A stretch of DNA of 64,000 bases from Hirundichthys speculiger (GCA_018398805.1 JAGFBZ010002252.1:124001-188000); one strand, 5' to 3'. Numbered from the stretch's first letter, positions 10,795 to 22,877 are shown. Numbers and translations are program-made. Notes: a model not told the origin generated them from the letters alone.

Positions 10795-11489
10795 GAAATG
10801 TTGGGGAAAATTTGTAACCTTTTTACATAATAGAGCTGCTCCGATAGGTGATGTGAACAGGGCTTAACTCAATCTAAACAATCTTAAAGAGGCTGGGTGT
10901 AATGTAACACTGTGTGAGAATGATATAATCTTACCCAGGCCTGCTGCTTTGTTTGTCTCTTGTACCAAACTCTACACATCCTGTTTTGTTTTGCATTGTG
11001 CACCTTCTATGTTCTCTTTTTTTTTTTTTTTTTTTTTTTTGTTTGTTTGTTTTACTGGCATTTTATTTTTGTTAATCTTTTTATTTGTTTTATAAATATA
11101 TATATATATTCTTTTATCATTACTTTCATTGCTGGTGTTGTTACCATTCTCACTTTCCTATTATCACTATGATATGTATTTATTTATTTATTTGTTATAA
11201 TAAAAAAAAAAAAAAAAAAAACCTTACGGTATTCTATTTTATTTATTTGGATATTTTTCTTATTATACTCATTACTGTCTTACCTGTTTCTTCCCACTCT
11301 TGTCCATGGGGAGAGAGAGGGGGTGGGGTGGGGGGGTTAACACCCATTGTCAGTTGTACTGATATTGAATTGCTGGAATTTGTTTTGAAATTTCAATAAA
11401 CAAATTGTTCAAAAAAAAAAAAAAAGAAAATTCTGACCTAACAGTTACATTATTGCCTAATGTAACGAGTAATGAGGAAGTGCCGCCGC

Positions 11490-11580
11490 CCCCTTCCCTC
11501 CCCCGGTTCGCAGTAAACTTGTCAAGCGTTGACCGGTCCGCAGTTACAAAAAGGTTGGGGACCACTGGTCTACAGCACAG
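11490..11580. repeat. hAT-like terminal remnant
   Basis: The reverse complement of the segment ending ggttggggaccactgg reads CCAGTGGTCCCCAACC, a common fish hAT end, with accggtccgcag just inside. No partner end was found. Confidence 0.4.
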
Positions 11581-12290
11581 TATTTATACCAGAAGCGTTA
11601 CGGTAGCCGACCAGTCACTGAGGTGACTTTATTTATATAAAATCTCGACCTGCACAGTGCGAGAAGACACTTTGTTTACTGCCACTGGCAGTCATCCAGG
11701 AACTCACAGAACCATACGTAACTGACGTTATCAGAACTAAAGAAATAAAGTAGCTGACAGACTGTAAGCAACATTATTCAGTCAGTTTCAGGTTCTGAAT
11801 GTTGGTTGAGATTCATTTTCAATTAATTGGACTTTAAACACTTCTTTAATCAATTTTTTTTTGCCACAGACAAAAAAAAAAAGACTGTGCTGCAGCTACT
11901 CATTGTAAGTTAAAACAATTATGTGGAACATTTGGACAGAAGTGCTTTTCATTTGTATTTTTAATAATGCTGTGTGTCCATCTCTAGTCTCATATTCAAC
12001 TATCTTATAAAAACACATTTACTGAGTATTTAGAGAGTGTCTGAGTTCTGGGTTCTCATTTATTCCAAACAGCACAGGAACTGCTTGTGAAAAATGTTTT
12101 TGTTTCCATGTCTGGTTGTGAAGTTGAGGAATGGCTCCTGATAAATGTCTTTTAGGATTTTTATTTAATTTGTAGAATGGCAGATAAAATAGAGATTTTT
12201 TTTTTTTAATCCCACATGATGATGCGGTGGCATTAAAAGCTTTTGAAAGGATAACTGATCATTTAGTTTAATTGAAGGCACACCCTCAAA
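11581..12290. other. Intergenic, nothing recognised
   Basis: AT-rich sequence without convincing ORFs, RNA genes or paired repeats. Confidence 0.5.
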
Positions 12291-12299
12291 CACAAAGGT

Positions 12300-12470
12300 T
12301 CATTGCTCAGCATCATGAGAAAATCGAAAGAAGTCAACTGAGACATCAGAAAAGAATTTTGGACCTTTGCAAGTTTGTTTATCCTTGGGTACAATTTTCA
12401 GAGGATTGAAAGTCCCGCACTCATCTGTTCAAACAAGTAGAGCTCACCTTTGAATGCTCTCCAAAACTCC
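12300..12470 (+). mobile_element. Tc1/mariner transposase N-terminal remnant
   Basis: The sequence catcatgagaaaatcgaaag, followed by agtcaactgagacatcag and a tccttgggtacaattttcag segment, is the familiar start of Tc1 transposase ORFs of the Sleeping Beauty group (helix-turn-helix region). It is short and decayed. Confidence 0.6.
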
Positions 12471-13032
12471 AAAAATGAGCCGACATGCTTCAACCAACAG
12501 TGGACAGAATGGTGGCAAAGAAAGACCTGGTGATCACATTCCATGATCAAAAACCTCTGTTACCTCAAAACTGTCACTGATCCCATTGATGATTATTAAA
12601 AGGCGGAGTGGTGTGGTGTTTTGTTGTTGTTTTGTTTCATCCTGCGCTAACAAATACAATGTAAATGACTCATTTTTTTTCATCTTAGGCGCTGGCTAAG
12701 TCTTCATCTGTTGGTTCTACACGGTGAGTAACTGTCCCCATAAACTAATTTTATCAAATTTGCTTTTGCTTTCGGGACACAAGACACCTGCAGTCTCTAG
12801 CATGCACTCTTTCAAAAGCTCCCCTAGGAAAAAAGGATTTTCCTTTTCAACCCTCACAATCTCGTGCACCCCCACACAGTAAAGACATCCGAGATGGATC
12901 CGGGAAAAGGACCCGTATCAGGGTCCACTTGCAGTCAGTGACGGATCCTCTTTGGAGCCGGATCACGGACCTGCTGGCTCCGCGGCAAGTCCGCTCAGAA
13001 CCCGCAAGTCCGCTGCAGAACCAACAAACTGA

Positions 13033-13107
13033 CTGGACGAACTGATTAATCAGGTGTGTCCGAGTAGCCACAATGGTCAGAGACACCTGGATTAATCAGT
13101 TTGTCCA
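13033..13107. repeat. Imperfect hairpin, about 24-bp arms
   Basis: The arm ggacgaactgattaatc...ggtgtgtc (13033-13057) is repeated inverted as gacacctggattaatc...gtttgtcc (13081-13107), around a 23-nt loop. It could be a tiny MITE; no target duplication was confirmed. Confidence 0.6.
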
Positions 13108-13156
13108 ATAATAATAGGTATTGATGCTCACAAAATGAATGTAAAGTAGCATAGCC

Positions 13157-14899
13157 CAGTGATTCCCAAAGTGTGGGCCGCGGCCCCCTGGTGGGCCGTT
13201 GTGGTACTGCAGGTGGGCTGAGAGAGGTAAAATTACACAAACATGTTTTAAATCTTCGATCTTTTTAAATACGTTTTTAATTACTGTAAAATATTAACGA
13301 CATGATTTAAAAACATTTAGAAGTAACAAAACAAACAAACCAGTTAAGTGTTATTCTACCGTGATCTTAACTTAATATGACAAGTGTTTTTTTGACCCCT
13401 TACATTAATGTCAGAACCAAGGTTATTATAGTTTTGAAATTTTCTTTAGTTTTTATTTTTTATTTAGTTTTCCAGTTTGCTTTTTTATTTCAGTTTAGTT
13501 TTAGTTAGTTCAACAAGTAATTTAGTAGTTTTAGTTTAGTTTTTATTTTGAGGAATTGACTAGTTTCAGTTTAGTTTTTATTTAGTTTTAGTCTTAGTTT
13601 TAGTTTTTCTTCTTCTTGCAGTATGCAGGAGTTTATACACCTTTTCGACTTGAAAATTGTGGACATGCGCCCCCTAGTGGCCCCGCCATAACTGGAGGGT
13701 GCGGTGCTCCATCAAGTAACCCAAACACAGCAGCGTGGAGCATCTGTTACTGATAACACAGACATGTCTTGGATTGATAATGTTAGGCAGTGGCCTCCAG
13801 TTACAGATGAAGGTAGTTTATCGCTGTTTTTAATGATTGGTTATGGAAATAGCATGATCTATTCCCATAATCAAACACTAAAAACTGTGGAACGCGGGCT
13901 ATAACTAACGTCAACAAGCCATAAAGATTATGCTGCTGTAATGTTAACGCGAGCGGTAAATTAGGCTATGTGTTAATGTTATATTTAATTTATTTTATCA
14001 TTCTCCTAAGTCATTCATTCATTCATTTATAGTCTTGTGCTAGTGCCGAGGGCTACAGTAGCCTCTTACTGCTGTTCTTTCGGCCAGAATCGTCCGGGAC
14101 TCTCAGCGAGACTATGAGTAGTACGAGATTGAATGTTAACGAAAACTTACCCGGCTGTATTCATTAGGAACAAAGTCCTTTCTGTTGATATTTTTCACCC
14201 ACGTCTTCCTAACTTCTTGTTCTGCAAACAAGGCAGTCTTCGTGCAGTAAAGGCTTGTGTATTTCACATACTTTCTTCTTCCATTGTCGAATTTTCATGC
14301 CATTGTTGGCACAGTTTATGACGGAACATTATTCCCACTCGACCGACTCGACATTATAAAAATATATATTTGTAGAAAGAGAAAAACACTGGTTAATCTG
14401 CGAGCCGGTGAAAGTGTCGCTCTGTAGCACCCTCCAGTAATGGCGGACGGGGTACTTCCGGGGGGCTGGCCCGAAAAGGTCTATATCCGCTATGCTGCCC
14501 CCTCTCTGGAGGGAGGGTAGCATAGCGGCTGCTGCAGGACAGGCAGTAATCTCTATGGCAGTAATCGAGGGAGAAAACGAAACGACAACGAAAACGAAGC
14601 TGAATTTATCTACAATTCAGTTTAGTTTTAGTTAGTTTTACATCCTTCATTGTAGTTTTTATTTAGTTTTCGTTTTTTTTTTTAATTGTAGTTTTTATTT
14701 TTATTTCAGTTAACTGAAATATTTTTTCATTGCTAGTTTTAGTTTTAGTCTTAGTTTTCGTTAACTATAATAACCCTGGTCAGAACATAGCTTCTAGTCC
14801 TGAATGTTGAACACAGTTGTGATTAAAGGTTTTGGTGGGCCGTGGAGATTTTTCACATTTCAAATTGGGCCTTGGTGTTCTGAAGTTTGGGAATGGCTG
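13157..14899. mobile_element. hAT element, CAGTGATTCCC ends; TSD GCATAGCC
   Basis: The perfect 8-bp duplication GCATAGCC (13149-13156 and 14900-14907) bounds an element starting CAGTGATTCCCAAAGTGTGG and ending in TTTGGGAATGGCTG. A second hAT (13428-14778) accounts for most of its length. Without the insertion it is close in size and sequence to the 380-bp MITE at 36817-37196, which is the same family in the opposite orientation. Confidence 0.9.
13428..14778. mobile_element. hAT element nested in another hAT; TSD GTCAGAAC
   Basis: The ends CAAGGTTATTATAG and CTATAATAACCCTG are inverted repeats, flanked by a perfect 8-bp duplication GTCAGAAC (13420-13427 and 14779-14786). Subterminal regions are full of tagttttagttt repeats on both sides. 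The interior has no intact transposase. Another copy of this family begins at 63708. Confidence 0.92.
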
Positions 14900-14952
14900 G
14901 CATAGCCAACATAGGCTACTTAAAAACAGAATAGCCTTAAACTGCATGGTTG

Positions 14953-15180
14953 GTGGTTGTAGCTCAGTTGGTAGAGCAGAAGATTGGCGGTTCGATCCCG
15001 GCTCCAACTGTCCACATGCTAAAGTGTCCTTGGGCAAGACACTGAACCCTAATTTGTCTGGCAGCACTTTGCATGGTGCTGCCAGACAAGTTAGCTGCCC
15101 ACTGGTGGGTGAATGGGTGAACGAGAGGCCGATGTAAACTGCTTTGAGGGCAATTGATGTCTTGACTTTTTCTGCGAGAT
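14953..15180 (+). repeat. tRNA-derived SINE
   Basis: The sequence ggttgtagctcagttggtag is an A-box, and ggttcgatcccg about 30 nt downstream is a B-box. The tRNA-like head is followed by the SINE body tgtccttgggcaagacactg and gaatgggtgaac..gag, typical of a widespread teleost SINE. The head lacks a proper acceptor stem, so it is not a tRNA gene. Confidence 0.8.
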
Positions 15181-15734
15181 CGATATTGACAATAGTGTTA
15201 GGTTAAAAAACACAAGGCAATGCAGATTCGGGCTAGGGCTATGTTGGTGTGGAAGTCTAGGCTAGGCAAACATTTAGTTTAGTTTGCTATGTTATTGGGA
15301 TTTTAAAAATGAGATGAACGGGTCCAAAACAGACCTGGGCCAGAGGTTTTTCTGCGTCCGTTGCGGATCCGTGGCAGAGTCTTTCTGCTATCAGGGCTAC
15401 TCTCTGAGTAGCTGCAATTTTACTATTTTGCTATTTTGTCGAGCTGTTCTTCTTTTTACTTTGTTTTTACATTTAAACTAAATCTTTCTGTAAGACATTT
15501 TCATTTCAAGTGATGCGTGCTTTGGTTTCAGTTGCTTTTTAAAAATTCACACATATAAATGTTAAATGTTCAGCATGAATAGTTCACCAGGTTGCGTTTC
15601 CCTTCACATATTTGTAAAATCACAATGTAAAAAGAAGAATATCCCAGTTTTGATTATTGTGCATGTTTGCAACAAAGCCTTTGTCAGTGATTGATGATTT
15701 AAAAAATTAAACAAAACTAAAATATTGTTAACTA

Positions 15735-16060
15735 GAAAAGCACTCGGAGAGCGCAGACATCCGCCAAGTGCAACAATTCCCCCTATATAGCAGATTGCGA
15801 TAAAATCAATTAACGGAGATATTGAGAAACAAAATTTTTGGTCCCATTGACCACAAAGTTATCAAAAATTTGAAAGTGATCCAGAATCCAGGATTTCTTC
15901 CGGATCACACCTAAAATGAAATCAGTTCTTACTTTTCAGATTTCTGACAACTCCTGAAAATTTCATCAAAATCCATCCATAACTTTTTGAGTTATCTTGA
16001 CAAACGGACAGATAAACGCCGGTAAAAACATAATCTCCTTGGTGGAGGTGATAACTAGTT
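15735..16060 (-). repeat. Dispersed repeat, same family as 47572-47998
   Basis: It starts ctagaaaagcactcggagag, contains the catccataactttttgagtt segment and ends with ctccttggtggaggtg. The plus-strand copy at 47572-47998 carries the complement of all three. The family is common in fish genomes; its class is unclear to me. Confidence 0.7.
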
Positions 16061-17480
16061 GTGACAGAAGTAAACTGTTAATTTAATGGTGACATTGATT
16101 GGAGGTCGTGCAGGTTTGCCTCCAGTCTCGATCTGTTCATACCATTTTTAGTAAAACAGTTCTGTGTACTCGATGACCCAACGGCTTGAAAACTTAGAAA
16201 AATAGATAACGCCTTCAGAACTCTACAAGTTGTTGTGGAACTATTTAATCAGCGTGTGGAAATCTACAAATTGTGCAACAGTATTTTGAAAGCTTCTTTT
16301 CTTTTTAAGCAATATGTCACTAAGGGTTTAGTTAAACTTACAGGAAACCAACAAAAGTGACATCCTCTTCCTTTAAGATGAACTAAATCAGGCCACAGCA
16401 CCAAAAAGCACGTTTGTGTTGCTGCATGCAACACAAAGGTTTGGCATTGCCAGCACTAACAAATCCAGACACGCATGAAAAAAAAAAAAAAAACCTGCGA
16501 TCTTTCATGATTTCGTGTAATAGCAAGAGAAAAGAAGAAATAGGAGTGTCACTTTGGAAACCTTCCCTGCTCACAGTCTGACCACAAGAAGCCGACTTCA
16601 CTCTGGAAGAGTCTCTGGAAGAGTCTCGGTCCCGTCGTGGAGAGCGGGGTAAGTTTCATCCCATCATTTTCTGCAGATTTCTGTGATTGTGTTTCATTGT
16701 GTGTCATTCGCATCATCACCTGTAAATATTCCCGTTGTGGATTGTGGCATTTGGAACAAACTGTATTAGACTCCTGTTATGTCGAGACAAATGTACGTAC
16801 ATTAGAGACTGTGCAATAAATAACACAACAAAAGAAAACACTCTATAATGTTGTGGAGACATGTTGATTCTGAGAGGCATCAGGAAGCAGATGCAGTGAC
16901 AGAACATCAGTTTGCAGCAGATATGAAGCTCGTCCCTGCTGCTGTTAATTCAAGCTTTTCCGTTGATCCTGTGCAGTTACAGCATGGCATTCATTTGTTT
17001 TAAAACTTCAAAGAAAGAGAATTTATATTGCATCGCTCTCTTCCACCAAATTGTGGCTGGAACATGAAAGTGAAATTATGGAGAAAAAAAACCCCAGAAG
17101 GTTCTGAAACAAGACGTCTCAATTCTGCGCGCTGTGTGTAAACTATTGCTCGCGATACCATAAATACAGTAAGGAACCACAGGACATGTTCCAACCCTAA
17201 CCAAACATCTGCAGCCTCAGAAAAGAAAACCGGCTCGAGTCTTAAACCAGCAGAAATTAAAGCAGCTCTGAAAATCTTCCCCTCCAGTTCTCACTCAGTG
17301 AGTAAAATTAGACGACAAGCAGAGTGATTTATGAACGTCTGCCTGGACTGACTCAAGTAACATGAGGTATTAAAACTACCATCTTGGGTCAGTATGAAAC
17401 TGAAACTAAGAAAAAGGTCCTTTTTTAACCAAATATCCATCCATCCAGTATCCATACTCATTTAATCCTATGCAGGGTCA
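16061..17480. other. No gene recognised
   Basis: Only short overlapping ORFs. An exon-like purine-rich stretch (16590-16648) is followed by ggtaagt but has no coding frame or acceptor that I can support. Confidence 0.4.
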
Positions 17481-17560
17481 CAGGGATCTGGCGTAGCGCC
17501 CTATTGAATCCGCGATCACGGAATCGCGGAATTGGAGATTACAAATGGAATTCACTTTAA

Positions 17561-17815
17561 ATGCGAAATATAACAGAAATGAACGGCATTTTGCGTAAAA
17601 GCCAACTGAGAAACCGGCGAAGAAGCAGAGGAGAGGAACTAGCGGCTGACTCCCAGGTACAGGATAGAGCAGTTTTTCTCCGAGATTATTATGTGTCTGG
17701 AGATTCAAAATTCTGCAAGTTTTGCAAGCACACGGTTGAATGGACACGAAAAGATACATGCGAGGATCACTTCCATCTATCCATTAACTCCCGCTTGGTC
17801 CGGAGTCAGGTCGCG
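17561..17815 (+). pseudogene. Zinc-finger fragment, possibly CGGBP1/hAT BED type
   Basis: From an ATG at 17561 the frame runs through a CKFCKHTVEWTRKDTCEDHF segment, a C-x2-C...H arrangement resembling CGGBP1-type and hAT BED fingers. The second histidine of the pair is not convincing. The frame continues towards the hAT insertion at 17930, so this is probably an older transposase-derived fragment that served as its target. Confidence 0.4.
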
Positions 17816-18315
17816 GGGGCAGCAGCTTCAGCAGAGAGGCCCAGACCACTTCCACCAGACCAGCTGAGATATAATCTCTCCAGTGTGTCCCGGTCTGTCC
17901 CCTGGTCTTCCAATGAGGATCAATTAATGCAGGGGTTCCCAAACTTTTCAACCCGCGACCCCCAAAATAACGGTGCCAGAGACTGGCGACCCCCACTATC
18001 CCCGGATGTGACTGAAAAAATAAAATGTGCGCACAGGCCATACGCACAAACACGGGCTTAACGACAACACAAAAGAACAGAGCAGCCTGTTATGATTTTA
18101 CATATAGAAATTTACTGTTTGATAAAAGCAGAATACCTCAGTCAAAATAATATCTATGTAACATGAGTGCACAGTATTACTGTCATGTGCAAACTTAACT
18201 TTAACATTACTTTAATTTCCATATGAACAGAAGAATATCTCAGGTTAATATCCACAAAACTGTTGTAAACATATGTACATTGTTGCTGGCAATTATGTTT
18301 CAGCGTTAATCTCAT

Positions 18316-20177
18316 CTAATGAGATGGATGCGCGCTATGCGGGGAACACAGCAAGTCCATTCTCGGTTTAATTGTAGAGACGGCCACACGGACATCGTCC
18401 TCCACATTTAGACGTGATCTGTATTTATTTTTTATATATGTCAGTGCAGAGAAAGTTTTTTCGCACAGGTATGTGGAGCCAAACGGCGTCAGTACGTCCA
18501 TTGCAACCTTGGACAGCTGTGGATATTCTCTCTCGACTGAAATCCAAAACTCAGCAAGAGGCTTAGAATCAAAATCTGTCTTTAAAGTGCGGTCACACGA
18601 CAGCTCAACCAGTGCGTCCTCCATGCCGGCTGACAGATGATTTGCGATGGTTACAGTGAATGGTGATCTTATCCAGTCATATTGTTCCGGAGCCGTTTCC
18701 TCAGGGAAATACTTGTCAAAGTGTTCCAGGAGGGCTTGAAGGTGGGTAGTTATAGACGTCTTCACAATGTGAACACTCAGATCATTTTCTTGCATGAATT
18801 CGTCCAGCTTGTGTTTTCACCTTGCAATGACAGGTTAAGTCCATTCAGTCTGTCAAAAATGCAAGACAGATACGCTAGCCTTGTTAACCAGTCAGGGTCA
18901 GTCAGGTGGTCAGCGACCTGGGACCCTTGCTCCATCAGAAATAAGCGCACCTCATCCCGCAGCTCAAACAGGCGGCTGAGAACATTTCCCCGTGAAAGCC
19001 ATCTGACTTCTGTGTGGAACAGCAGGCCCTCATGATGCGATCCCAGTTCGTTGCAGAGAGTCGCAAACAGCCTGGTGTTGAGCGGACGCGATTTAATGTG
19101 GTTGACCATTTTTATTGCAATATCAAGAACACTTTTCAGCTCTGGTCCGAGCGTTTTACTCGCAAGAGCCTCTCTGTGGATAATACAGTGCGTGAATTTT
19201 ATGTGGGGCGCCACTTGTAAGACTCTTGCTTTGAGTCCTTTCTTTTTCCCCAGCACTGCTGCAGCACCGTCTGTACACACACCGATGCATTCATCCCAAG
19301 ACAGTCCCTCTTCTTTCAGTTTGTTGTCAAGTTTTGTGAAAATGTCCTCGCCTGTGCATGTTCCCTCCAGTGGGGCGCAAAATAGCAGGTCCTCGTTAAG
19401 TTTTCCATCAAAACTATATCTAACGAAAACAAGCAGCTGGGCACAGTTTGATACATCTGTGGATTCGTCTAACTGTAAAGCATATTTCCCTTTCTTCACT
19501 CTGTCAATCAGCTGACTCTTTATGTCCTGGGCAATATCGGTGATGCGCCGGGAAATGGTCCCGTCAGACAGCGGCACTGATTCCAGCTCACGGGCCAGTT
19601 TATGCCCATGCATTGCGCGACTCATAGCGATGGCAGCTGGTTTTATTAGTGTTTCCCCAATTGTGTGTGGCTTTTTTGCCTGTGCAATTAAATATGCCAC
19701 CTCATATGAAGCCCTTTGAGCTTTGGTTGGGATTGTTGTTTGTTCAATCAGGAGTTTCTTTTGGCCATGCAACTCTTTCTGCTTTCTGCGGAAAAAATCT
19801 AGCGGTTTGGTGACAAGAGAGGGATGCTTAGTTTTCATGTGTCTGAGCATTTTTACGGGCTTTAGGCTCTCATGTGCAAGCACCTCTGTACACACTACAC
19901 ATTGGGGACGTTGTATTTCGTTGACAACGACGCATGTGAATCCATACTGTAAATATTCCTCTCGATACTTGCGACACTTGGAGGAAGGCTGACCCGACTC
20001 CTTATAGACCCCCTTATGGTGGGCACCTCTTCCCGCTCCAGAGGTCGATGGCCAAGGCGATTCTCCGCTCTCCTCTCCTACCCTCTCCGCTAGCTTCTCT
20101 GCCTCCTCCGCTAACCTCTCTGCCCTCTCCTTTGGTCTTTCTGTCTTTTCTTTGCTCGGTATCAACCAACGTTTCAT
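18316..20177 (-). pseudogene. hAT transposase, ZBED5/SCAND3-like, broken by one frameshift
   Basis: The first 466 codons (20177 to 18777) contain a basic/Glu-rich N-terminus, a BED-type finger (CVVC...HMKTKH, about residues 93-118), and the catalytic region with LQLDESTDVSNC (first Asp) and VCTDGAAAVLGKKKG (second Asp) followed by the HCIIHREALA motif. At about 18785-18800 a one-base shift moves the frame. The remainder (18795 to 18316) encodes the hATC dimerisation domain, with FWISVEREYPQLSKVAMDVL and KTFSALTYIKNKYRSRLN. Together the parts look close to full length for this type of protein. Host genes of the ZBED5/FAM200 class derive from such transposases, but here TIRs and TSD show it is still in its transposon. 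Confidence 0.85.
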
Positions 20178-20887
20178 TTTGAAAAGTCATCAATTAGCTA
20201 GTTCAGATACTGGTTTCCATGACAACGGTTGTTGTCATGGAAACGATATATGTTCTCGCGTTGAGAGACTGTTGTACGGCGTGGTCCTGGCCAACAGTGA
20301 CTGTGTTCTATCATTAAAAGAAGGACCTATTTGCAATATTAATCGCCTCGCACTTCTTACCGACGTGGAAACGTTACAGTGTTGTTGAAATGTCTTGCGA
20401 CCATTTATTGTTAGACAGTTTTTCTCCACAAATGAAGCGTAGCCTACTGGTAGGCTACTCTCATCAGAGGTAAATACAAATTATTCTGCCCAGGCATCAT
20501 TGAATGTTCTATTTTCTTCAGATATTTTTCTTTTCTTACATTTCTACATACTTGGCCTTGCTGGGGTTAAAAGTCGCGACAAATGGACGGCGTCTTTGGC
20601 AGGAATACTGGCTTTCGCGAATATGGCGTTTATTTTGAGCGACAAAAAAACAATAAAATATATTTATTCTAATGTCAAGATCACATTAATCTTCCAAATT
20701 AGAAACTAAAATATTAAAGAACTAACACAAATAAAATACACTTCAATTAAAATTTTTACATTTTTTTAGTAATTTATTTTCCCAAGCCATTCAGAGCCGC
20801 AGTATAAGGATGAAAGAAAGAGCCGCATGCGGCTCCGGCGCCGCAGGTTGCCGACCCCCGGTATAGGCAAACTCGTCTTTTGCCGCT

Positions 20888-21100
20888 GTGACAGCACCTG
20901 TTTTCGCAGCTACGATTAAGATACCGGACTTTTGGAAGCACGACCCAGAGCCATGGTTCCAGCATGTCGAGGCTCAGTATCATCTGCGCGGCATAACCAT
21001 GGACGACACAAAGTATTTTCACGTCATCGCAGCTTTGGATTCGGCCACCACACGCGGGTTAATGGTATTAAAGCATCCGCTTTGTGAGTTTGTGTTTACT
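20888..21100 (+). pseudogene. Ty3/Gypsy-type gag fragment
   Basis: The translation IKIPDFWKHDPEPWFQHVEA, then QYHLRGITMDDTKYFHVIAAL matches the start of the gag domain of Gypsy-like retroelements (W..DPE.WF..VEAQF..RGI...KF..VVAAL). The frame opens after a hAT-like terminus and closes near 21110. No protease or polymerase is present. Confidence 0.6.
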
Positions 21101-21235
21101 GTGGAGCCGTAACCTCACACCTGCAAATGGTTTTCAAGGGAAGCCTGGCCAAGACAGCAGCAGAAAAGTTACATACATAACACAGAAATTACACAATATT
21201 CAGATAAAATACAATACAAGATAAAAGCAACAGGA

Positions 21236-21560
21236 CTAAAAGTTCGGATTCACATTAAAACAAGAACAAGTCCGATATGAAGCTGCTCCAATTTCTCTCA
21301 CACGAGTTTTCAAAGATCCCAGGTTAATCAGCTCCTTTAACTTCAGAGTTTTCTGCAGTGCGTTCCAAGCAGCAGGTGCAGCATACTTAAAGCAATGCTT
21401 ACCAAGTTCAGTATTAACTTTGGGCACATTTAATAAATAAAACTCATTGGAACGTAGGCGGTAATTGCTTTGAGATTTGGAGAGATAGTTACATAAATAG
21501 AGCGGGAGCAGACCCAAAATGACTTTATAAATAAAAATATGCCAATGTATAAGGCGGCGT
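21236..21560 (-). pseudogene. LINE reverse-transcriptase C-terminal fragment
   Basis: The minus-strand reading NYRLRSNEFYLLNVPKVNTE, then KHCFKYAAPAAWNALQKTLK corresponds to the C-terminal tail of CR1/L2/Rex-type LINE ORFs (YxLRS...VPRvxTELGK..F.Y.AP..WN.L). The rest of the element is absent. Confidence 0.6.
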
Positions 21561-21997
21561 GCATGATGCTATGTAAATCTGTCTTAATCACCTCAGGAAG
21601 AAAATCTGTAGTTTTATTTTAATTTTAATTACCTTGTTTCATAATTTTTCACAACTATGGCTGAATTTTTCTGTATTTTATTTATTTTTTTTAATTTATT
21701 ATATTTATTAAAAAAAAAAAAAAAAAAAAAAAAAGATTTATGGAAATCATTTCGCGACCCACCCCACGGCGTCCCGCGACCCCCACTTTGGGAACCACTG
21801 AATTAATGAGTAAAAAAACGCACAAACATAAAAAGGCGAGATTCACTCACTGAGCTAAACACAAAAGAGGCTTACAATTATTTATTTAGATGGTGATGTC
21901 TGTAATAGCTGGAACACCTAAAGAAAAAAAAAAAAAACACGGGCACACACTCATACACACAACCAGTGTTCAGTGCTTTGGATTTCATAGTATCTAC

Positions 21998-22877
21998 TAG
22001 GGATGGACACAATTAATCGATTAATCAATGATTGATCATTAAGAATTTGGTCGAAGAAATTAATTTTCGTCGATGAACCGAAGGTTTTTTTTTTTTTTTT
22101 TAAACAATCCAAATGTAGGTTCTCAGTGCACATCCTCAAACAATGCGATGCATTTCACTGTGCCACCGATAGAAATTTGGCAGCAGGGGGCAACATTTTC
22201 ACCATCACCCTACCCTGGCTGGACTCAGTTGTTACATGCGAGCTTCTGTAGGTCATCGCCTAATCATGAAGCGGTCACGGCGAAGTGTGACGTGGGACCA
22301 TTTTCGTTTAGAAAATGACCAAGTGTACTGCAATCACTGCAATGCAAATTACAAATACAATTAATCGACAACGACAATGATGTATCACTTGAACAACGCG
22401 CATCCAAGTCCCTTGTAAAGGACGGTGGAGGCGGTCCATCTCTATCTCAGCCTAGCCTAGCCTAGCCTAGCCTAGCCTCAACTCGGTGTTAGCACGGACC
22501 AGAAGGAGCTGCAGCGCACATCGAACACACAACAAGCGCATCTTTTTAAGAAACTAAAAGCCTGTAATACTGGCGCCTTGATATAAATTGTCATTGTTAA
22601 GTAGTCTCCTCGATATCTCTTCTTTTATTATCGTTGTTTTTTTAAAGATAAGAAACAGGAAATGTCACATTATTGTCGACCACAACATCCGGGCCACTGA
22701 ACACATCTGCGCATGCGCGGGCCATGGCAACCAGGCCAAAGGGGAAAACAAACGTCACGCCGATATCGAGAATATTTGTGATAGTTTTCAATATAAAAAT
22801 GTTAATGATTAATCGATTAATAATCATTCATTCTCCCAACGATCGACGAATAAATCTCGACCAAATGCCCATCCCTA
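21998..22877 (+). mobile_element. Non-autonomous hAT with BED finger; TSD GTATCTAC
   Basis: The perfect duplication GTATCTAC (21990-21997 and 22878-22885) bounds inverted ends TAGGGATGGACACAATTAAT and the complement of ...AAATGCCCATCCCTA. At 22266-22410 a BED finger is clear: MKRSRRSVTWDHFRLENDQ, then YCNHC and, after one in-frame TAA, MMYHLNNAH. No catalytic domain remains. A CCTAG pentanucleotide repeat sits at 22448-22478. Confidence 0.92.

Larger units (their letters stand above)
8047..11423 (+). mobile_element. L1-type LINE insertion with TSD, internally deleted
   Basis: The target duplication aagaaaattctgacct is present at 8031-8046 and 11424-11439. The second copy follows an A-rich tail (11411-11425) downstream of an AATAAA, as expected for target-primed reverse transcription. 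The 5' part (8047-8594) carries the beginning of ORF1. The 3' part (9917-11423) carries the end of ORF2 and the 3'UTR. Between them sits a truncated hAT copy (8595-9916). Most of ORF1's C-terminus and most of ORF2, including endonuclease and reverse transcriptase, are missing. Confidence 0.85.
17930..21800 (-). mobile_element. 3.9-kb near-autonomous hAT (ZBED/Charlie-like); TSD AATTAATG
   Basis: The perfect 8-bp duplication AATTAATG (17922-17929 and 21801-21808) encloses ends CAGGGGTTCCCAAACTTTT and ...CTTTGGGAACCACTG. A transposase occupies 18316-20177 on the minus strand. The right third carries older insertions: a hAT-like terminus (gcggctccggcgccgcaggttgccgacccc around 20830-20862), a gag-like fragment and a LINE fragment. 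Confidence 0.9.

Noticed and set aside
10960..11220. Hydrophobic Phe-rich ORFs
   Set aside because: They translate poly-T and AT tracts in the L1 3'UTR.
14953..15025. tRNA gene
   Set aside because: A- and B-boxes are present, but the acceptor stem does not pair and a SINE body follows; it is the head of a SINE.
16590..16650. Possible exon ending in ggtaagt
   Set aside because: No acceptor, coding frame or homology supports it.
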